This document shows, piece by piece, positions 24,668 through 34,801 of a stretch of 64,000 nucleotides of DNA (the first letter of the stretch is position 1; the number at the start of each line of letters is the position of its first letter). The stretch covers positions 186,001-250,000 of the forward strand of contig NZ_FOCM01000003.1 in NCBI RefSeq assembly GCF_900110115.1, read 5' to 3'. Source of the DNA: Palleronia pelagia. Its GTDB lineage: Bacteria > Pseudomonadota > Alphaproteobacteria > Rhodobacterales > Rhodobacteraceae. The notes below the pieces were generated by a model. The model was not told the DNA's origin. It worked only from the letters and a program-made list of their open reading frames with translations, and ran no database searches. Both the position numbers and the translations under genes were made by a program.

Positions 24668-27600
24668 TCAAGATTGCCCGGCGCGGGCGAAGGCGGTTCG
24701 CACCAGCTCGGGGGGGAGCGGCATCAGCCGCGCGGTCGCGGTCCAGAGCAGCGCCGTCTCGATCCGGCGGCCGGGATAGATGGCCGCCAGCGCGGCGTCA
24801 TAGGCGCCCATCTGCCGCAACAGGCCCTCGGGCACGGTCTGGGGCGTGTCGGGCACCTGTGCGTTCGACTTGTAGTCCACGGCCAGCACCCGGTCAGGGT
24901 TGACCAGAAGGCGGTCGATGGCGCCGGTCAGGGCGCGACCATCGGGGAGGCGTCCGGCGATGGGCACCTCGGTCAGCGCGTCGGGGGCGAAGAGATCGGC
25001 CAGCCCGGGCGCGTCGATGACGGTTCGCGCGGCGGCCAGGCGGTCGTCGCGCTCGGCCTCGCCGAGGTCCGGCAGCAGCGCGGCGGCGACACGGTTCCAA
25101 TCGGCGCGGGGCGCCTGGGGCAGGTATTCCAGCAGCAGGTGCAGGTCGGTGCCGCGCGCGCGGGCCGCGTCACTGTCCAGCGCATCGGCGGGGACTTCGT
25201 CCGACAGGACCTTGGCGCCGCCCAGGTCCGAGGGCCGCAGCAGCACCGGCGCGGCGGGCGGCGGACCGGCGGGCGTGTCGATCCAGCCGGGAAGGTCGTG
25301 TTGGGGCGTCTGAGGGTCACGGGTGGGGTGCTGCACCTCGGTCAACCCGGTCCAGTCGCCCGTGGCGAACCGGAGCCCGTCGCCCGCCGGCGTGTCCAAC
25401 GGCGCGGTATCGAGCCTTCCCAAGCCCGCTGCCAGCTGGGGATACCACCGGCCATCGGTCTTCTCGGCATCCCCTGCGCCGCAGAGGATCAGCCAGAACT
25501 GTGCGCGCGTCATCGCGACGTAGAGCAGGCGGTCCCGCTCGGCCGCCGCGGCCTGGTCCAGCGTCGCGTGGGCGTCTTTCAGCACGGCCGGGCGCACATC
25601 CTTCCCCTGTTTCAGCAGCCGTCCCGTCCCGTCCGGCACGGGCCAGAGCGGATCGTCGATATTGCGCGGCTTGCCCGTGGTGTCGGGCAGGATGACGATG
25701 GGCGCCTCGAGCCCCTTGGCCCCGTGCACCGACATGATCCGCAGGTTGCCGCCCGCCGATTCCGACTGCCGCTTGATCGCGATGTCGTCGCTGGTCAGCC
25801 ACGACAGGAAGCCGGTGAGGCTGGGGATCTCGGACCGCTCGTAGCCCAGCGCCTGCGACAGGAGCGCGTCGATCGCCTCTTCGCATTCGGGGCCGAGGCG
25901 CCCCACCAGCCGGGCCCGACCCCCGTGGCGCGTAAGGATCCGGTCGATCAGCTCGAACGGGCGCAGGAAATCGGCCTGCCGGCGCAGGTCGTCGATGATC
26001 GCCATGGTTTCGGGATAGGCGTCGCGCCCGTCGCGCAGGGCGTGCCACAGGATGCGGCTGCCGCGATGCGCCGCCAGCGTGAAGAGGTCCTGTTCGCTCC
26101 ATCCGAAAAGCGGCGAGCGCAGGGCTGCGGCCAGCGAAAGGTCATCCTCGGGCGTGGCGAGGAAGGACAGCAGGGCAGCGATATCCTTGACCGCCAGTTC
26201 GGCCATCAGGGTCAACCGGTCGGCCCCTGCCACGGGGATGCCGCGCGCCTTGCAGGCCCGGATCGTCAGGTCGAACAGCGGCCCGCGCGATCGGAACAGG
26301 ATCAGGACATCGCCCGCCTGCACCTTGCGGCGTTCGCCGTCGCGCGCGGGGTCGGGGATGGTCTCGGTCCCGATCATGGCGGCGATGGCATCGGCGACAT
26401 GACCGGCGAGGATCGCGCGTTCGTCCCGCGGGGACACGCGGTCCAGCGGATCGTCGAAATCGGTGGGCGGGTCGGTGTCGGGTTTCGGCACCGCGGGCCA
26501 GAGATCGACGCGACCGGGCAGCTGGTCGCGGAAGGCGATATGCTCCATCCCCTGCCCGTCGAACACCGCGTCCACGGCCCGCAGGATCGCGGGGGCGGAG
26601 CGGAAGGAATGCAGCATGTCGCGCCGGTCCATCCGCCCGTCGCCCAGCTGGGCGGAGAACCGGTCGTGCATCCGGTCGAAGCCCTCGGGGTCGGCGCCCT
26701 GGAACGAATAGATCGACTGCTTCTTGTCGCCCACGACGAACAGGGTGCGGCGGGTCGCCTCTTCGGTCCCGTCGCCGGCGGTGATCTCGCCCGCCAGCGC
26801 CTCGATCATCTGCCACTGGGCCGGGGAGGTGTCCTGCGCCTCGTCCACCAGGATATGGTCGATCCCGCCATCCAGCCGGTAGAGCACCCAGCGCGCCACG
26901 TCGCTGCGTGTCAGCAGGTCGCGCGCGCGCAGGATCAGGTCATCGAAATCCAGCCAGCCACGCGCGGTCTTGGCCCGCTCGTAAAGCGGCAGAAAGGCGG
27001 CCGCGAAGTCCTGCAGGGCAAGATTGCGGGCGACCTCGGCCAGGCCCATGCGCGCGTCCCGCGCGGATTCAACCCGCGTCATCAGGTCGTTCAGCGCGTC
27101 CACATCTGCGGGGTCCATCGCCTTGCGGCAGCCCGCCGTTGGGATGCTTCCGATCTTGGCGCTGAAGGGTTCTTTCGCGCTTGAGCCTGTCAGGAGGATG
27201 GACTCGAGCGCCTCGCAGGCCACAAGCGTCCCGGTGCCCGCCGCGCGCAGCTTGTCGGCATTGCCCTGGTCCGTCGGCTTGTCGCTGGCGGCCATGGCCG
27301 TGACCACCCGGTCGATCAGGTCCACCGTGCCCGGGTCGAAGACCTGCGAAACCAGCCGATCCTCGGTCAGCGTCTCGGGGATCTCGAACAAGCGGCACAA
27401 TTCGGGGCGATCCAGCGGCGCGCGAAAATGGTCGCGCTGGGCGACAAGCGCCGCGACCGTGCTGCCGATGTCCGAGCCGCCCAGGGCCCTGGCCAGCGCG
27501 CGCACCGTGTCGGGCTGCCGTTCGGCCAGGTCCTCGAGGCAATCGCCGCGCAACAGCTCGCCGCTGCGGTCGTCCATCTCGGCGAACTGGGGGCTGACCC

Positions 27601-28024
27601 CGGCTTCGACAGGGAAGCGGCGCAGCAGGATGGCGCAGAACGAGTGAATGGTCTGGATGCGCAGGCCGCCCGGCGTCTCGACCGCCTTGGCGAACAGCCG
27701 CCGGGCGGCGGACAGCGCGTCGTCGGTGACGGTTCCACCGCCGGTCAGGCGCTGCAGCGCCGCGCGCAGGTCGGCGTCGGGCAGCATCGACCAGCCGCCC
27801 AGCGTCTTGAACAGCCGGTTCTGCATCTCGGACGCGGCGGCCTTGGTGTAGGTCAGGCACAGGATGTTCTGGGGCGCCGTGCCGCCCAGCAGCAGCCGCG
27901 CAACCCGGTCTGTCAGCACCCGCGTCTTGCCCGACCCGGCATTGGCCGACAGCCAGGTTGAGCGGTCGGGCTGTGCCGCCGCGATCTGGCGGCGGGTGGC
28001 GTCGTCGATTGAGGGGCCCGTCAT
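24668..28024 (-). CDS. addA: Double-strand break repair helicase-nuclease AddA
   Basis: AddA is the UvrD-like helicase plus nuclease subunit of AddAB, the alphaproteobacterial counterpart of RecBCD that resects DNA ends for RecA. The 1118-residue product starts [20 protein letters not shown] and carries Walker A ([11 protein letters not shown]), the DEAQD helicase motif ([15 protein letters not shown]), [15 protein letters not shown], and a C-terminal nuclease motif ([12 protein letters not shown]). Its ATG overlaps the addB stop (ATGA). Confidence 0.96.
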   Translation of the reverse strand: MTGPSIDDATRRQIAAAQPDRSTWLSANAGSGKTRVLTDRVARLLLGGTAPQNILCLTYTKAAASEMQNRLFKTLGGWSMLPDADLRAALQRLTGGGTVTDDALSAARRLFAKAVETPGGLRIQTIHSFCAILLRRFPVEAGVSPQFAEMDDRSGELLRGDCLEDLAERQPDTVRALARALGGSDIGSTVAALVAQRDHFRAPLDRPELCRLFEIPETLTEDRLVSQVFDPGTVDLIDRVVTAMAASDKPTDQGNADKLRAAGTGTLVACEALESILLTGSSAKEPFSAKIGSIPTAGCRKAMDPADVDALNDLMTRVESARDARMGLAEVARNLALQDFAAAFLPLYERAKTARGWLDFDDLILRARDLLTRSDVARWVLYRLDGGIDHILVDEAQDTSPAQWQMIEALAGEITAGDGTEEATRRTLFVVGDKKQSIYSFQGADPEGFDRMHDRFSAQLGDGRMDRRDMLHSFRSAPAILRAVDAVFDGQGMEHIAFRDQLPGRVDLWPAVPKPDTDPPTDFDDPLDRVSPRDERAILAGHVADAIAAMIGTETIPDPARDGERRKVQAGDVLILFRSRGPLFDLTIRACKARGIPVAGADRLTLMAELAVKDIAALLSFLATPEDDLSLAAALRSPLFGWSEQDLFTLAAHRGSRILWHALRDGRDAYPETMAIIDDLRRQADFLRPFELIDRILTRHGGRARLVGRLGPECEEAIDALLSQALGYERSEIPSLTGFLSWLTSDDIAIKRQSESAGGNLRIMSVHGAKGLEAPIVILPDTTGKPRNIDDPLWPVPDGTGRLLKQGKDVRPAVLKDAHATLDQAAAAERDRLLYVAMTRAQFWLILCGAGDAEKTDGRWYPQLAAGLGRLDTAPLDTPAGDGLRFATGDWTGLTEVQHPTRDPQTPQHDLPGWIDTPAGPPPAAPVLLRPSDLGGAKVLSDEVPADALDSDAARARGTDLHLLLEYLPQAPRADWNRVAAALLPDLGEAERDDRLAAARTVIDAPGLADLFAPDALTEVPIAGRLPDGRALTGAIDRLLVNPDRVLAVDYKSNAQVPDTPQTVPEGLLRQMGAYDAALAAIYPGRRIETALLWTATARLMPLPPELVRTAFARAGQS

Positions 28025-30978
28025 GTGAGCTTTTCCGGTGTGGCCGGGTCCGAGATGTCCCATTCGCCGTAGCGCGCCAGGTGATCGAAATCGAAGGCGT
28101 AGACCATGGTTTCCATCGCCCGCCGCGACTGGAAGCCCTTTTCGGGGTCTGCATAGGCCTGAAGCAGCCGTTGCAGCATCTGCGTGGCCTCGTCCGGGTC
28201 CAGCCGAACCTGCTTCTCCTTCGGGTCTTCACACCGCAGCGGGAACAGGCGCCACTTCGCGGGGCTGCCCAGCTGCACGTGGCCCGCGTGCGAGACCTCG
28301 CGCGCCGGCAGGTCGGTGAAGGCGCCGGCCTCGGCCATGGCGGCTTCGATCAGAACCTGCGGGTCGTAGTGGCGGATCTGCTTGTCGGTGGGCGCGGTCC
28401 CGGTCTTGTAGTCCAGAACGACCAGCGTGCCGTCCTCGTGCAGGTCGATCCGGTCGGCGGTGCCGCGCAGGGTGACATCGGTGCCCGGCACCCGCCATTC
28501 GCCCCGGATCTCCAGCCCCGCCGGGCGGGTGACGGAGCGGTGCGCGGCGTCGGCATCGACGAACCAGGGCGCCACCTGTTCCAGCCGCGTCAGCCAGTTC
28601 AGGCGCGTGGCGACCCACGGCACCTCGGTCTTGAAGTGCGCGCGGGCGAGGTCGACCAGTTTCGCGGCGGCGTCGGGATCATCGGGGGCGACGGTCTGGA
28701 CGTAGTCCTCGAAGATCGCGTGGGTCGCGGTGCCACGCAGCCGCGCGTCGGGGTCCTTGCGCAGCGGGTCGAGCGCGCGAAGCCGCAGCACCCGGCTGGC
28801 GTAGATGGCGTAGGGGTCGCGCACCAGCTTCTGGATGTCGGTGACGCTGAGCCGGGTGGGACGCGCGGCGGCGGGCGGGCAGGGCGCGGGCCGCGGTGTG
28901 GTGGGCACCCGGGTCACCCGCGCCTCCATCCCCTGCGCGTGGTCGAGCCAGATCCGCCCGCGCCCGCGCATCTGCGACACGGCGTCGGGGCCCCCGGTGC
29001 CGGGCAGGCCCGCCATCAGGTTCAGAAGCCGGTTCAGCCAGCGCGACATGACGGTTTCCGCCTCGGCGTCGCGTGTCGCGCGGGTCATCAGGACCTCGCG
29101 TCCGCAGACTGCCTGCTGGAAATCGTGCGCCGACAGGCCGATGCTGCGTTCAGGAGACAACAGGCCCAGTTCCGCCCGCATCCGGCGGTTCAGCCACGGA
29201 TCGGGGCCGGGCGGTTCGGGCCATGTGCCCTCGTTCAGGCCGCCCAGAACGACCACGTCGGCGCCCTGCACCCGCGCCTCGAGCGTACCCCAGATCAGGA
29301 CGCGCGGATCGGCGGTGACGGCATCGCGGACGGGTCTTGCGCGCAGGATGGCGTCGATCAGCGCGCGGTAGTTGGCGAGTGTCATTTCGCCCCCTGCCGC
29401 CGCCTGCTCGGACAACGTGCCGATCTCGGCCAGCGCAGCTTCTCCCGCGGTCTCTTGCCACAACTCGCCCGTACTTGCGCCCGCCGGGCCGCGCGCCAGG
29501 GCCTCGGTCAGGGCGACGTGATAGGCGACCATGTCGGCCAGCGGCCCGGTGGTGCAGTCCTCGGCGGCCAGCACCGTGTCGCAGATCCAGTCCAGCCACG
29601 CGTCCGCGCCCTCGATCCCGGCGGTTTCGGCCCATTGCCGCAGGTCGTCGGCGGTGGGGCGCGGCGGGCCGGCACGGCGCAGCCACAGCTCCAGTTCGCG
29701 CGTGCGGCGCAGGTGGGGGCCGCGATCGGCGCCGGTATGGACCAGCGGGTGCTTCAGCACGGTCAGCAGCGTCTCGGGCGTCGCCGCGCGGCCCAGCAAC
29801 CCGGCGGTGTGGCGCAGCAGGCGCCCCGGCGCCGAGAGCGACAGGGGCTGCCCCGCGCTGTCGTCCGGGGTGATGCCCCAACGGTCCAGCGCGGCGGTCA
29901 CCTGCCGGGCAAGCGTCCGGTCGGGGGTGATGAGCGCGGCGGTCTGTCCCGCGTCCACCGCCGCGCGCAGACGCAGGGCGATGGCCAGCGACTCGGTCCG
30001 GGGATCGGGCGCTTCGAGCAGGCCAAGACCCTGGCTCGCCACCATGAGGTCGCCCAGGCCAGGGCCGTCGCGCAGCCATCCGTCGGTGACCGGGGCCGGG
30101 CGCAGGGCCATCGAGACCAGGGCGCGACGGGCCGGAACAGGGTCTGTTTCGGTCCAGCGCGCCACCGACCGGGGCGGCACGTCCAGCGCGCGGGCCAGGT
30201 CGGCAAAGCGGTATTGCGGGTGGTCCTCGGCGCCGGTGTCGCGGGCCAGCCCGTCCCACAGGTCCGGCCCCATTTCGAAATCGAAACCGGGCAGGATAAC
30301 CGCCCCCTGCGGCAGGCGCGCCACGGCCTGCATGAGCAGGGATGTCGTGCCGCGCGACCCGGTGGAGCCCGCGATGAGGATCGGGTCCGAAGGCGGCGTT
30401 GCGGCCCAGCGGCGGATCAGGCCCTCGACCAGCTGACGCTGGCGCGCGTCGGGATCGGGCGTCGCGCCGGGCTGGAAGTAGCGTTGGACAAGGTCGATGA
30501 AGGCCAGCGCGCGTTGCCAGTGGCCGGACTGGTCGCTGATATCCAGGTCGCGCAGGGCGCTTGGGCCGACGCCTTCGACCTGCATTTCCGACATGAGCGA
30601 GGCAAGGCTGTCGGCCAGGTCATACGCGGCGCTTTGGGCCGCGAGGTCGGGCGAGGTCTCCAGCAGCCGGGCGGTCAGCTGGGCCAGTTCCAGGCGCCGG
30701 CCCAGCGGATGGGCGGGCTGCGGCAGGCCCGCCATCACCGCGTCGGCGCCCGGGTCGGTGATCAGCTCGACCCGGGGCAGGATGCGCAACGGCCGGTCGA
30801 CGAGCCGTGCGATGACCGCCGACTGCATCCGGGCGCTGTTGACGATCAGGCGGACGCGCGCCCAATCCTCGGGCGCCCGATCCTGCATCCGCGACTCCAG
30901 CCCCGCGACCAGTTCGGCCGCGAAATCGGCGCCCGGGGGAAGGCCGAACAGGCGTGGGGTGTCCTGCGGTTCAAACAT
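28021..30978 (-). CDS. addB: Double-strand break repair protein AddB
   Basis: AddB is the partner of AddA, with an inactivated helicase-like fold and a C-terminal nuclease. The 985-residue product begins MFEPQDTPRLFGLPPGADFA, has an LIAGSTGSRGTTSLLMQAVA nucleotide-binding-like segment, and near its end has the nuclease motif LVVLDYKTGTAPTDKQIRHY. The start at 30978 was chosen because upstream residues are low-quality shadow sequence. It overlaps murU by 8 bp and addA by 4 bp. Confidence 0.94.
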   Translation of the reverse strand: MFEPQDTPRLFGLPPGADFAAELVAGLESRMQDRAPEDWARVRLIVNSARMQSAVIARLVDRPLRILPRVELITDPGADAVMAGLPQPAHPLGRRLELAQLTARLLETSPDLAAQSAAYDLADSLASLMSEMQVEGVGPSALRDLDISDQSGHWQRALAFIDLVQRYFQPGATPDPDARQRQLVEGLIRRWAATPPSDPILIAGSTGSRGTTSLLMQAVARLPQGAVILPGFDFEMGPDLWDGLARDTGAEDHPQYRFADLARALDVPPRSVARWTETDPVPARRALVSMALRPAPVTDGWLRDGPGLGDLMVASQGLGLLEAPDPRTESLAIALRLRAAVDAGQTAALITPDRTLARQVTAALDRWGITPDDSAGQPLSLSAPGRLLRHTAGLLGRAATPETLLTVLKHPLVHTGADRGPHLRRTRELELWLRRAGPPRPTADDLRQWAETAGIEGADAWLDWICDTVLAAEDCTTGPLADMVAYHVALTEALARGPAGASTGELWQETAGEAALAEIGTLSEQAAAGGEMTLANYRALIDAILRARPVRDAVTADPRVLIWGTLEARVQGADVVVLGGLNEGTWPEPPGPDPWLNRRMRAELGLLSPERSIGLSAHDFQQAVCGREVLMTRATRDAEAETVMSRWLNRLLNLMAGLPGTGGPDAVSQMRGRGRIWLDHAQGMEARVTRVPTTPRPAPCPPAAARPTRLSVTDIQKLVRDPYAIYASRVLRLRALDPLRKDPDARLRGTATHAIFEDYVQTVAPDDPDAAAKLVDLARAHFKTEVPWVATRLNWLTRLEQVAPWFVDADAAHRSVTRPAGLEIRGEWRVPGTDVTLRGTADRIDLHEDGTLVVLDYKTGTAPTDKQIRHYDPQVLIEAAMAEAGAFTDLPAREVSHAGHVQLGSPAKWRLFPLRCEDPKEKQVRLDPDEATQMLQRLLQAYADPEKGFQSRRAMETMVYAFDFDHLARYGEWDISDPATPEKLT

Positions 30979-31657
30979 CGCGCAACAGGGCCTCCGCCGC
31001 CGTGATTCCCTCGGGGTGGCCCACATCGGCCCAGTGGCCGGGATGCTCGATCCCGTGCAACGCGCCGCGTGCGGCGAGGTCGGTCCAGACCTGCGATAGC
31101 GAGAAGACGGCGTGGGGGTAGTCGCGCAGCACCGCCGGGTCGATGATCTGCGCGCCGGTGAAGACCAGGTCGCCGCCACGCGACAGGTCGCCTTCGGGGG
31201 ACATGGCAAAGTCGCCTGCGCCGTCACGGCCACGGGTGCGGGCAAGCGGCACGGTCATCAACAGCGCGCCCATGCCGGGGCGCCACGACTGCGCCAGCGC
31301 GGCCAGCGGGTTCGGTCCCGTCCAGACCGCGTCGGTATTCAATGTCATCACCGGACCATCGCCCAGCAGCGGCAGCGCGTGGCGCAGGCCCCCGCCGGTG
31401 TCGAGGATCTCGTGCGTTTCGTGCGAGGCCGCGACATCGCGGGAAAGCAGGTGCGGGATGATGGCGTCGGGCTTGTAATGCACGTTCGCCACCAGCCGGG
31501 TGGCCCCGGCGGCGCGGCACAGATCGATGGCGTGGTCGATCAGCGGACGACCCGCGACCTCGACCATGGGCTTGGGCCGGTCCTGGGTCAGCGCGCCCAT
31601 ACGCGTGCCGAACCCCGCCGCGAACAGCATCACGGGAAAGGGAAAGGCTCCGGTCAT
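30971..31657 (-). CDS. murU: N-acetylmuramate alpha-1-phosphate uridylyltransferase MurU-like
   Basis: This 228-residue nucleotidyltransferase has the family start VMLFAAGFGTRMGALTQDRP followed by KPMVEVAGRPLIDHAIDL, then LNTDAVW and a C-terminal HWADVGHPE segment. With AmgK it forms UDP-MurNAc from recycled MurNAc, a salvage route that bypasses de novo synthesis and its fosfomycin-sensitive step in other bacteria. It overlaps amgK by 4 bp and addB by 8 bp. Pairing with a kinase gene strengthens the call. Confidence 0.85.
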   Translation of the reverse strand: MTGAFPFPVMLFAAGFGTRMGALTQDRPKPMVEVAGRPLIDHAIDLCRAAGATRLVANVHYKPDAIIPHLLSRDVAASHETHEILDTGGGLRHALPLLGDGPVMTLNTDAVWTGPNPLAALAQSWRPGMGALLMTVPLARTRGRDGAGDFAMSPEGDLSRGGDLVFTGAQIIDPAVLRDYPHAVFSLSQVWTDLAARGALHGIEHPGHWADVGHPEGITAAEALLRDV

Positions 31658-32622
31658 CGGGCGGGCGCCGGGATCAGTGACAGCACGCGGTCGCGCACGT
31701 CGTGCAGCGCGGGATGGTCGAGATCGCATTGCAGGTCGGCCCAGACGCGGGGCAGGTGGGCGAGGTATCCGGGCTTGCCCCGATCCTGCGCCAGCCGCGC
31801 AAAGATCCCGAGGATCCGCAGGTGGCGCTGGGCGGCCTGCGCGGCATAGGCGGCGCGGAATTCTGCGGTGTCCAGCCGGCGGGCGCGGGTGAAGCGGTCG
31901 ATCATCTCGTCCTCGATACCCGGCGCCGGGCTGCGCCGCGCGTCCTGCAACAGCGAGGCGAGGTCGTAGGCCGGGTGCCCCGCCACCGCGTCCTGGAAGT
32001 CGAGCACGCCGAGCCGCGCGAGACCCCGTTCATCGGGGCGCCACAGCAGGTTGTCGGCGTGATAGTCCCTGTGAACGAGGACCGGGATGCCGTCGTCGTG
32101 GCGGGACAGGCACTGTTCCAGCGCCGATTCCAGCTCAAGCCACGCGGGCGAGGGAGGGTCGTCCTGGCCCAGGTAGTGTTCCCAAGTGAGCCGGATCGCG
32201 CGGGCCATCTCGGCGGGGCCATAGCGCGGCAGGGCCGCCGGTGGCGGCGCCGATTGCATCTGCACCAGCGCGTCGGTTGCAGCGGCGTAGAGCGGTTTCT
32301 CAAGACTGGCGTCGTGGGCCACGAGACGCGAGACCAGCCGGTCGCCCAGATCCTCGAGCAGCAGGAGCCCCGCGTCGAGATCGGCGGCCAGCGCGGCGGG
32401 TGCGCCAAGACCCAGCCCGCGAAGATGGTCGCCCAGACGCAGGAAGGCGTCCTGCCGTCCGCAGGTTTCGGGCGGCGCGTCCATCAGGATGACGGTCGCA
32501 CCGTCGCGCGACAGGCGGAGATAGCGACGGGCCGAGGCGTCGCCGGCCAGGTCCATGCGCACGGCGTCGCCCCAGCCTGCGCCCCGCAGGAAAGCGTCGA
32601 TCTGCGGCACGCGTTCAGTCAC
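31654..32622 (-). CDS. amgK: Anomeric MurNAc/GlcNAc kinase AmgK-like (aminoglycoside phosphotransferase fold)
   Basis: A 322-residue kinase of the aminoglycoside phosphotransferase superfamily. The catalytic loop is visible as VLVHRDYHADNLLW and the Mg-binding segment as LGVLDFQDAVAGHPAYDLAS. In cell-wall recycling it phosphorylates MurNAc at C1 for MurU. The start is a GTG at 32622, which overlaps tsaE by 8 bp and gives the N-terminus TERVPQIDAFL. Neighbours tsaE and murU are a common arrangement in Rhodobacteraceae. Confidence 0.83.
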   Translation of the reverse strand: MTERVPQIDAFLRGAGWGDAVRMDLAGDASARRYLRLSRDGATVILMDAPPETCGRQDAFLRLGDHLRGLGLGAPAALAADLDAGLLLLEDLGDRLVSRLVAHDASLEKPLYAAATDALVQMQSAPPPAALPRYGPAEMARAIRLTWEHYLGQDDPPSPAWLELESALEQCLSRHDDGIPVLVHRDYHADNLLWRPDERGLARLGVLDFQDAVAGHPAYDLASLLQDARRSPAPGIEDEMIDRFTRARRLDTAEFRAAYAAQAAQRHLRILGIFARLAQDRGKPGYLAHLPRVWADLQCDLDHPALHDVRDRVLSLIPAPAR

Positions 32623-33097
32623 GGAACGCGGCCTCGATCGCGCCAAGCCGGGATGCATCCCAACCGCTGAGCGTCACACTGCGGCCGGTGTCCTGCATGG
32701 CAAAGGCCAGCCATAGCGCGCCCCTTGGCACCCGGTCCTCGAGCCGGTCGGGCCACTCGATAAGCGTGAGAGCGGTCTCGAACCCGTCATCCAGCCCAAG
32801 CTCGGCCAGTTCGGACGCGTCGCCCAGCCGGTAGAGATCGGCGTGCAGGATGTCGAGCGGCCCGGCGATGTAGGCCTGCACCAGCGTGTAGGTGGGCGAC
32901 GGCACGTCCTCGGGCGGGCGATGGGGCGCCTGCAGGGCCTGGATCACGCTGCGGGCAAGGTGGCTTTTGCCGGCGCCCAGCGGCCCTTCGAGACACAGGC
33001 AATCGCCCGGCCCCACAAGCGTGGCCAGCACGTGGCCGAGCCGGGTGGTGGCATCGGCGTCTGACAGGTCAAGCGTCAGGTGGGGGGCGGTGGTCAT
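32615..33097 (-). CDS. tsaE: tRNA t6A biosynthesis ATPase TsaE
   Basis: TsaE is the small ATPase that works with TsaD/TsaB to form threonylcarbamoyl-A37 in tRNAs. The 160-residue product has Walker A (LEGPLGAGKSHLARSVI), the SPTYTLVQAY motif, DLYRLGDASELAELGLD, and LIEWPDRLED, all typical of TsaE. It lies 39 bp after the PAS gene. tsaD is in the same window at 42817 but in another operon. Confidence 0.95.
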   Translation of the reverse strand: MTTAPHLTLDLSDADATTRLGHVLATLVGPGDCLCLEGPLGAGKSHLARSVIQALQAPHRPPEDVPSPTYTLVQAYIAGPLDILHADLYRLGDASELAELGLDDGFETALTLIEWPDRLEDRVPRGALWLAFAMQDTGRSVTLSGWDASRLGAIEAAFRD

Positions 33098-33136
33098 GGG
33101 GGCACCATTACCGCCCGCCTGCCGGGCTTCAAGCGG

Positions 33137-34708
33137 TTAGGCTTTCAACCGCGCGGCAACTTCGGCGGCGCCGCGCAGTGGCGTGATCCGGGCCCGGCGC
33201 TGTGGCGGCGCGGCGGGGGTGAACCGCACCATCGTCATGGCATTGGGAAGCGATCCGAAGGTCAGCTTCAGCGGCGTGCCCGCCGTGGTGACGATGGTCG
33301 CGGTCCAGTCGCGCGCCTCGGCGCCGCGCAACATGTGATTGCGCAGCTCGGTCCAGCAGGGGTGGGGTTCGGACTTGGCCATCCAGTCGCCCAATGCGTC
33401 GCGCGCTGTGATCTGTGTCAGCGTGCTTTCGGTGTCCACGCCCCAGAGCGTATCGTAAGCCGTGTTGGTCAGCACCAGCGTGCCGATCTCGTCGAAAACC
33501 GCCACGGCGTCGGGCAGCGCGTCCAGCGCCGCGCGGGTGGTGGCGATTTCACTGCGGAATCGGCGCGTCAGGCCGACTTCGGCACTGATATCCTCGACCA
33601 GCAGGGCGAAGGCGCCGTCGGGCTGCGGACGGCCGGTGACCCGGAACGTCCGCTCACCGGCAAGGTGCCACAGCTCGCAATAGGTGCCGTCGCTGGCCGC
33701 GCGTTCCACGTTCAGCACGTGGTCACGCCAGCTGCTGTAGTCCTTGGGCTCGGGCATCATGTTGCGCGACCGCAGCGCGTCGAGGAACGAGTCGAGCCCG
33801 GGGCGCGACAGCAGCAGGTCGATGGGCAAGGTCGTGAGGTCCGTCAGGGCGGGGTTGAACATGACAAGCTTCCGATCGCGGTCGAAAAACGCGATGCCCA
33901 CGGTCAGCTGCGCGAAGGTGCGGGAGAAGGCCTGGATCGACTCGGACAGCGACGTTTCGGCCCGCACCAAGGCGTCGACGGGCAGGGCCGTGACGAACAG
34001 GTCGGCCCCGACCCGCGAGAGGTGACAGTCGAACCACCGCTCGCCGCCGTCGGGGTCCGTGAGCGACAAACGCTGGATGTCACCCTCGTCCGGGTCCAGG
34101 CATGGGAATACCCGGTGCGGCGGCCAGGCCGTCGCCGGGCTTTCGGAAACCCCTTCGACCAGGGCGAGATAGGCCCGGTTGACCCACGTAACCGTGCCTT
34201 GCGGCCCCTGGCGCCAGGCAGCGTAGGCCATCGCATCGCCCAGCGCGCGCAGGCTTTCCAGCTCGGCCCCCAACGACGCATGGGCCCCGCGGTCCAGCGT
34301 CACGACATCGGTCTCGGCCGAGACGAGCGACAGGCGCACGCAGGACCCTTCATTGCGAAGCTGCAGTGCGCTCGATCGGTCTTGCGAGGTCAATGTCGCG
34401 GACTTCAGGCGCGGCATCTCGAGCATGGTGCGAGAGAAGTCGGGAAAGAGCCGGCCGAGATGACCAGCAAGGCCGCGATAGGAGACGCGACCCTCGCCGA
34501 GCTGCGCCACGTAGTCCCGGGCGGGGCCGGTGGTTTCCACCACCGCCGCGCGCTCGACGATGAAGGTGGTCGCGGTCGGGTCGTCCTCGAGCAACAGGGA
34601 CTGGCTGCGCCGGTCCCCGGCCATCCGATGAGCGATGAAGGCCGCACCGGCCAGTGCCGCGGCCAGCGAGACCACGGCACAGATTAGCACCAGATCGACA
34701 ACCGTCAT
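33137..34708 (-). CDS. PAS-domain protein, sensor-like but without kinase domain
   Basis: The 523-residue protein has an N-terminal membrane helix (about residues 4-27) and at least two PAS-like units: one with WVNRAYLALVEGVSES, one with GIAFFDRDRKLVMFNPALTD, and a third segment with AVAVFDEIGTLVLTNTAYDT. It looks like the sensory half of a histidine kinase. No H-box, N-box or G-box is visible; the C-terminus is short and basic. It heads the tsaE-amgK-murU-addB-addA unit. A CtrA-like site lies 54 bp upstream of its start. Confidence 0.75.
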   Translation of the reverse strand: MTVVDLVLICAVVSLAAALAGAAFIAHRMAGDRRSQSLLLEDDPTATTFIVERAAVVETTGPARDYVAQLGEGRVSYRGLAGHLGRLFPDFSRTMLEMPRLKSATLTSQDRSSALQLRNEGSCVRLSLVSAETDVVTLDRGAHASLGAELESLRALGDAMAYAAWRQGPQGTVTWVNRAYLALVEGVSESPATAWPPHRVFPCLDPDEGDIQRLSLTDPDGGERWFDCHLSRVGADLFVTALPVDALVRAETSLSESIQAFSRTFAQLTVGIAFFDRDRKLVMFNPALTDLTTLPIDLLLSRPGLDSFLDALRSRNMMPEPKDYSSWRDHVLNVERAASDGTYCELWHLAGERTFRVTGRPQPDGAFALLVEDISAEVGLTRRFRSEIATTRAALDALPDAVAVFDEIGTLVLTNTAYDTLWGVDTESTLTQITARDALGDWMAKSEPHPCWTELRNHMLRGAEARDWTATIVTTAGTPLKLTFGSLPNAMTMVRFTPAAPPQRRARITPLRGAAEVAARLKA

Positions 34709-34761
34709 AGATATCCCCCGTCCGAAACGACACGTTAACGATCAGCCTTTTCGGTTAAGGC

Positions 34762-34776
34762 TTAACGAAGCGTTAA
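34762..34776. promoter_or_regulatory. Candidate CtrA-binding site (TTAA-N7-TTAA)
   Basis: TTAACGAAGCGTTAA fits the CtrA consensus TTAA-N7-TTAA exactly and is also a perfect inverted repeat (TTAACG-AAG-CGTTAA). Two further TTAA boxes lie close by (34735-34738 in GTTAACG; 34755-34758 in GTTAAGG). The site is 54 bp upstream of the PAS gene start on the minus strand. CtrA controls motility and cell-cycle genes in alphaproteobacteria, including many Rhodobacteraceae. Confidence 0.5.
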
Positions 34777-34801
34777 ATCTTCCGAGAAAGGGGCTTTTTA
34801 C

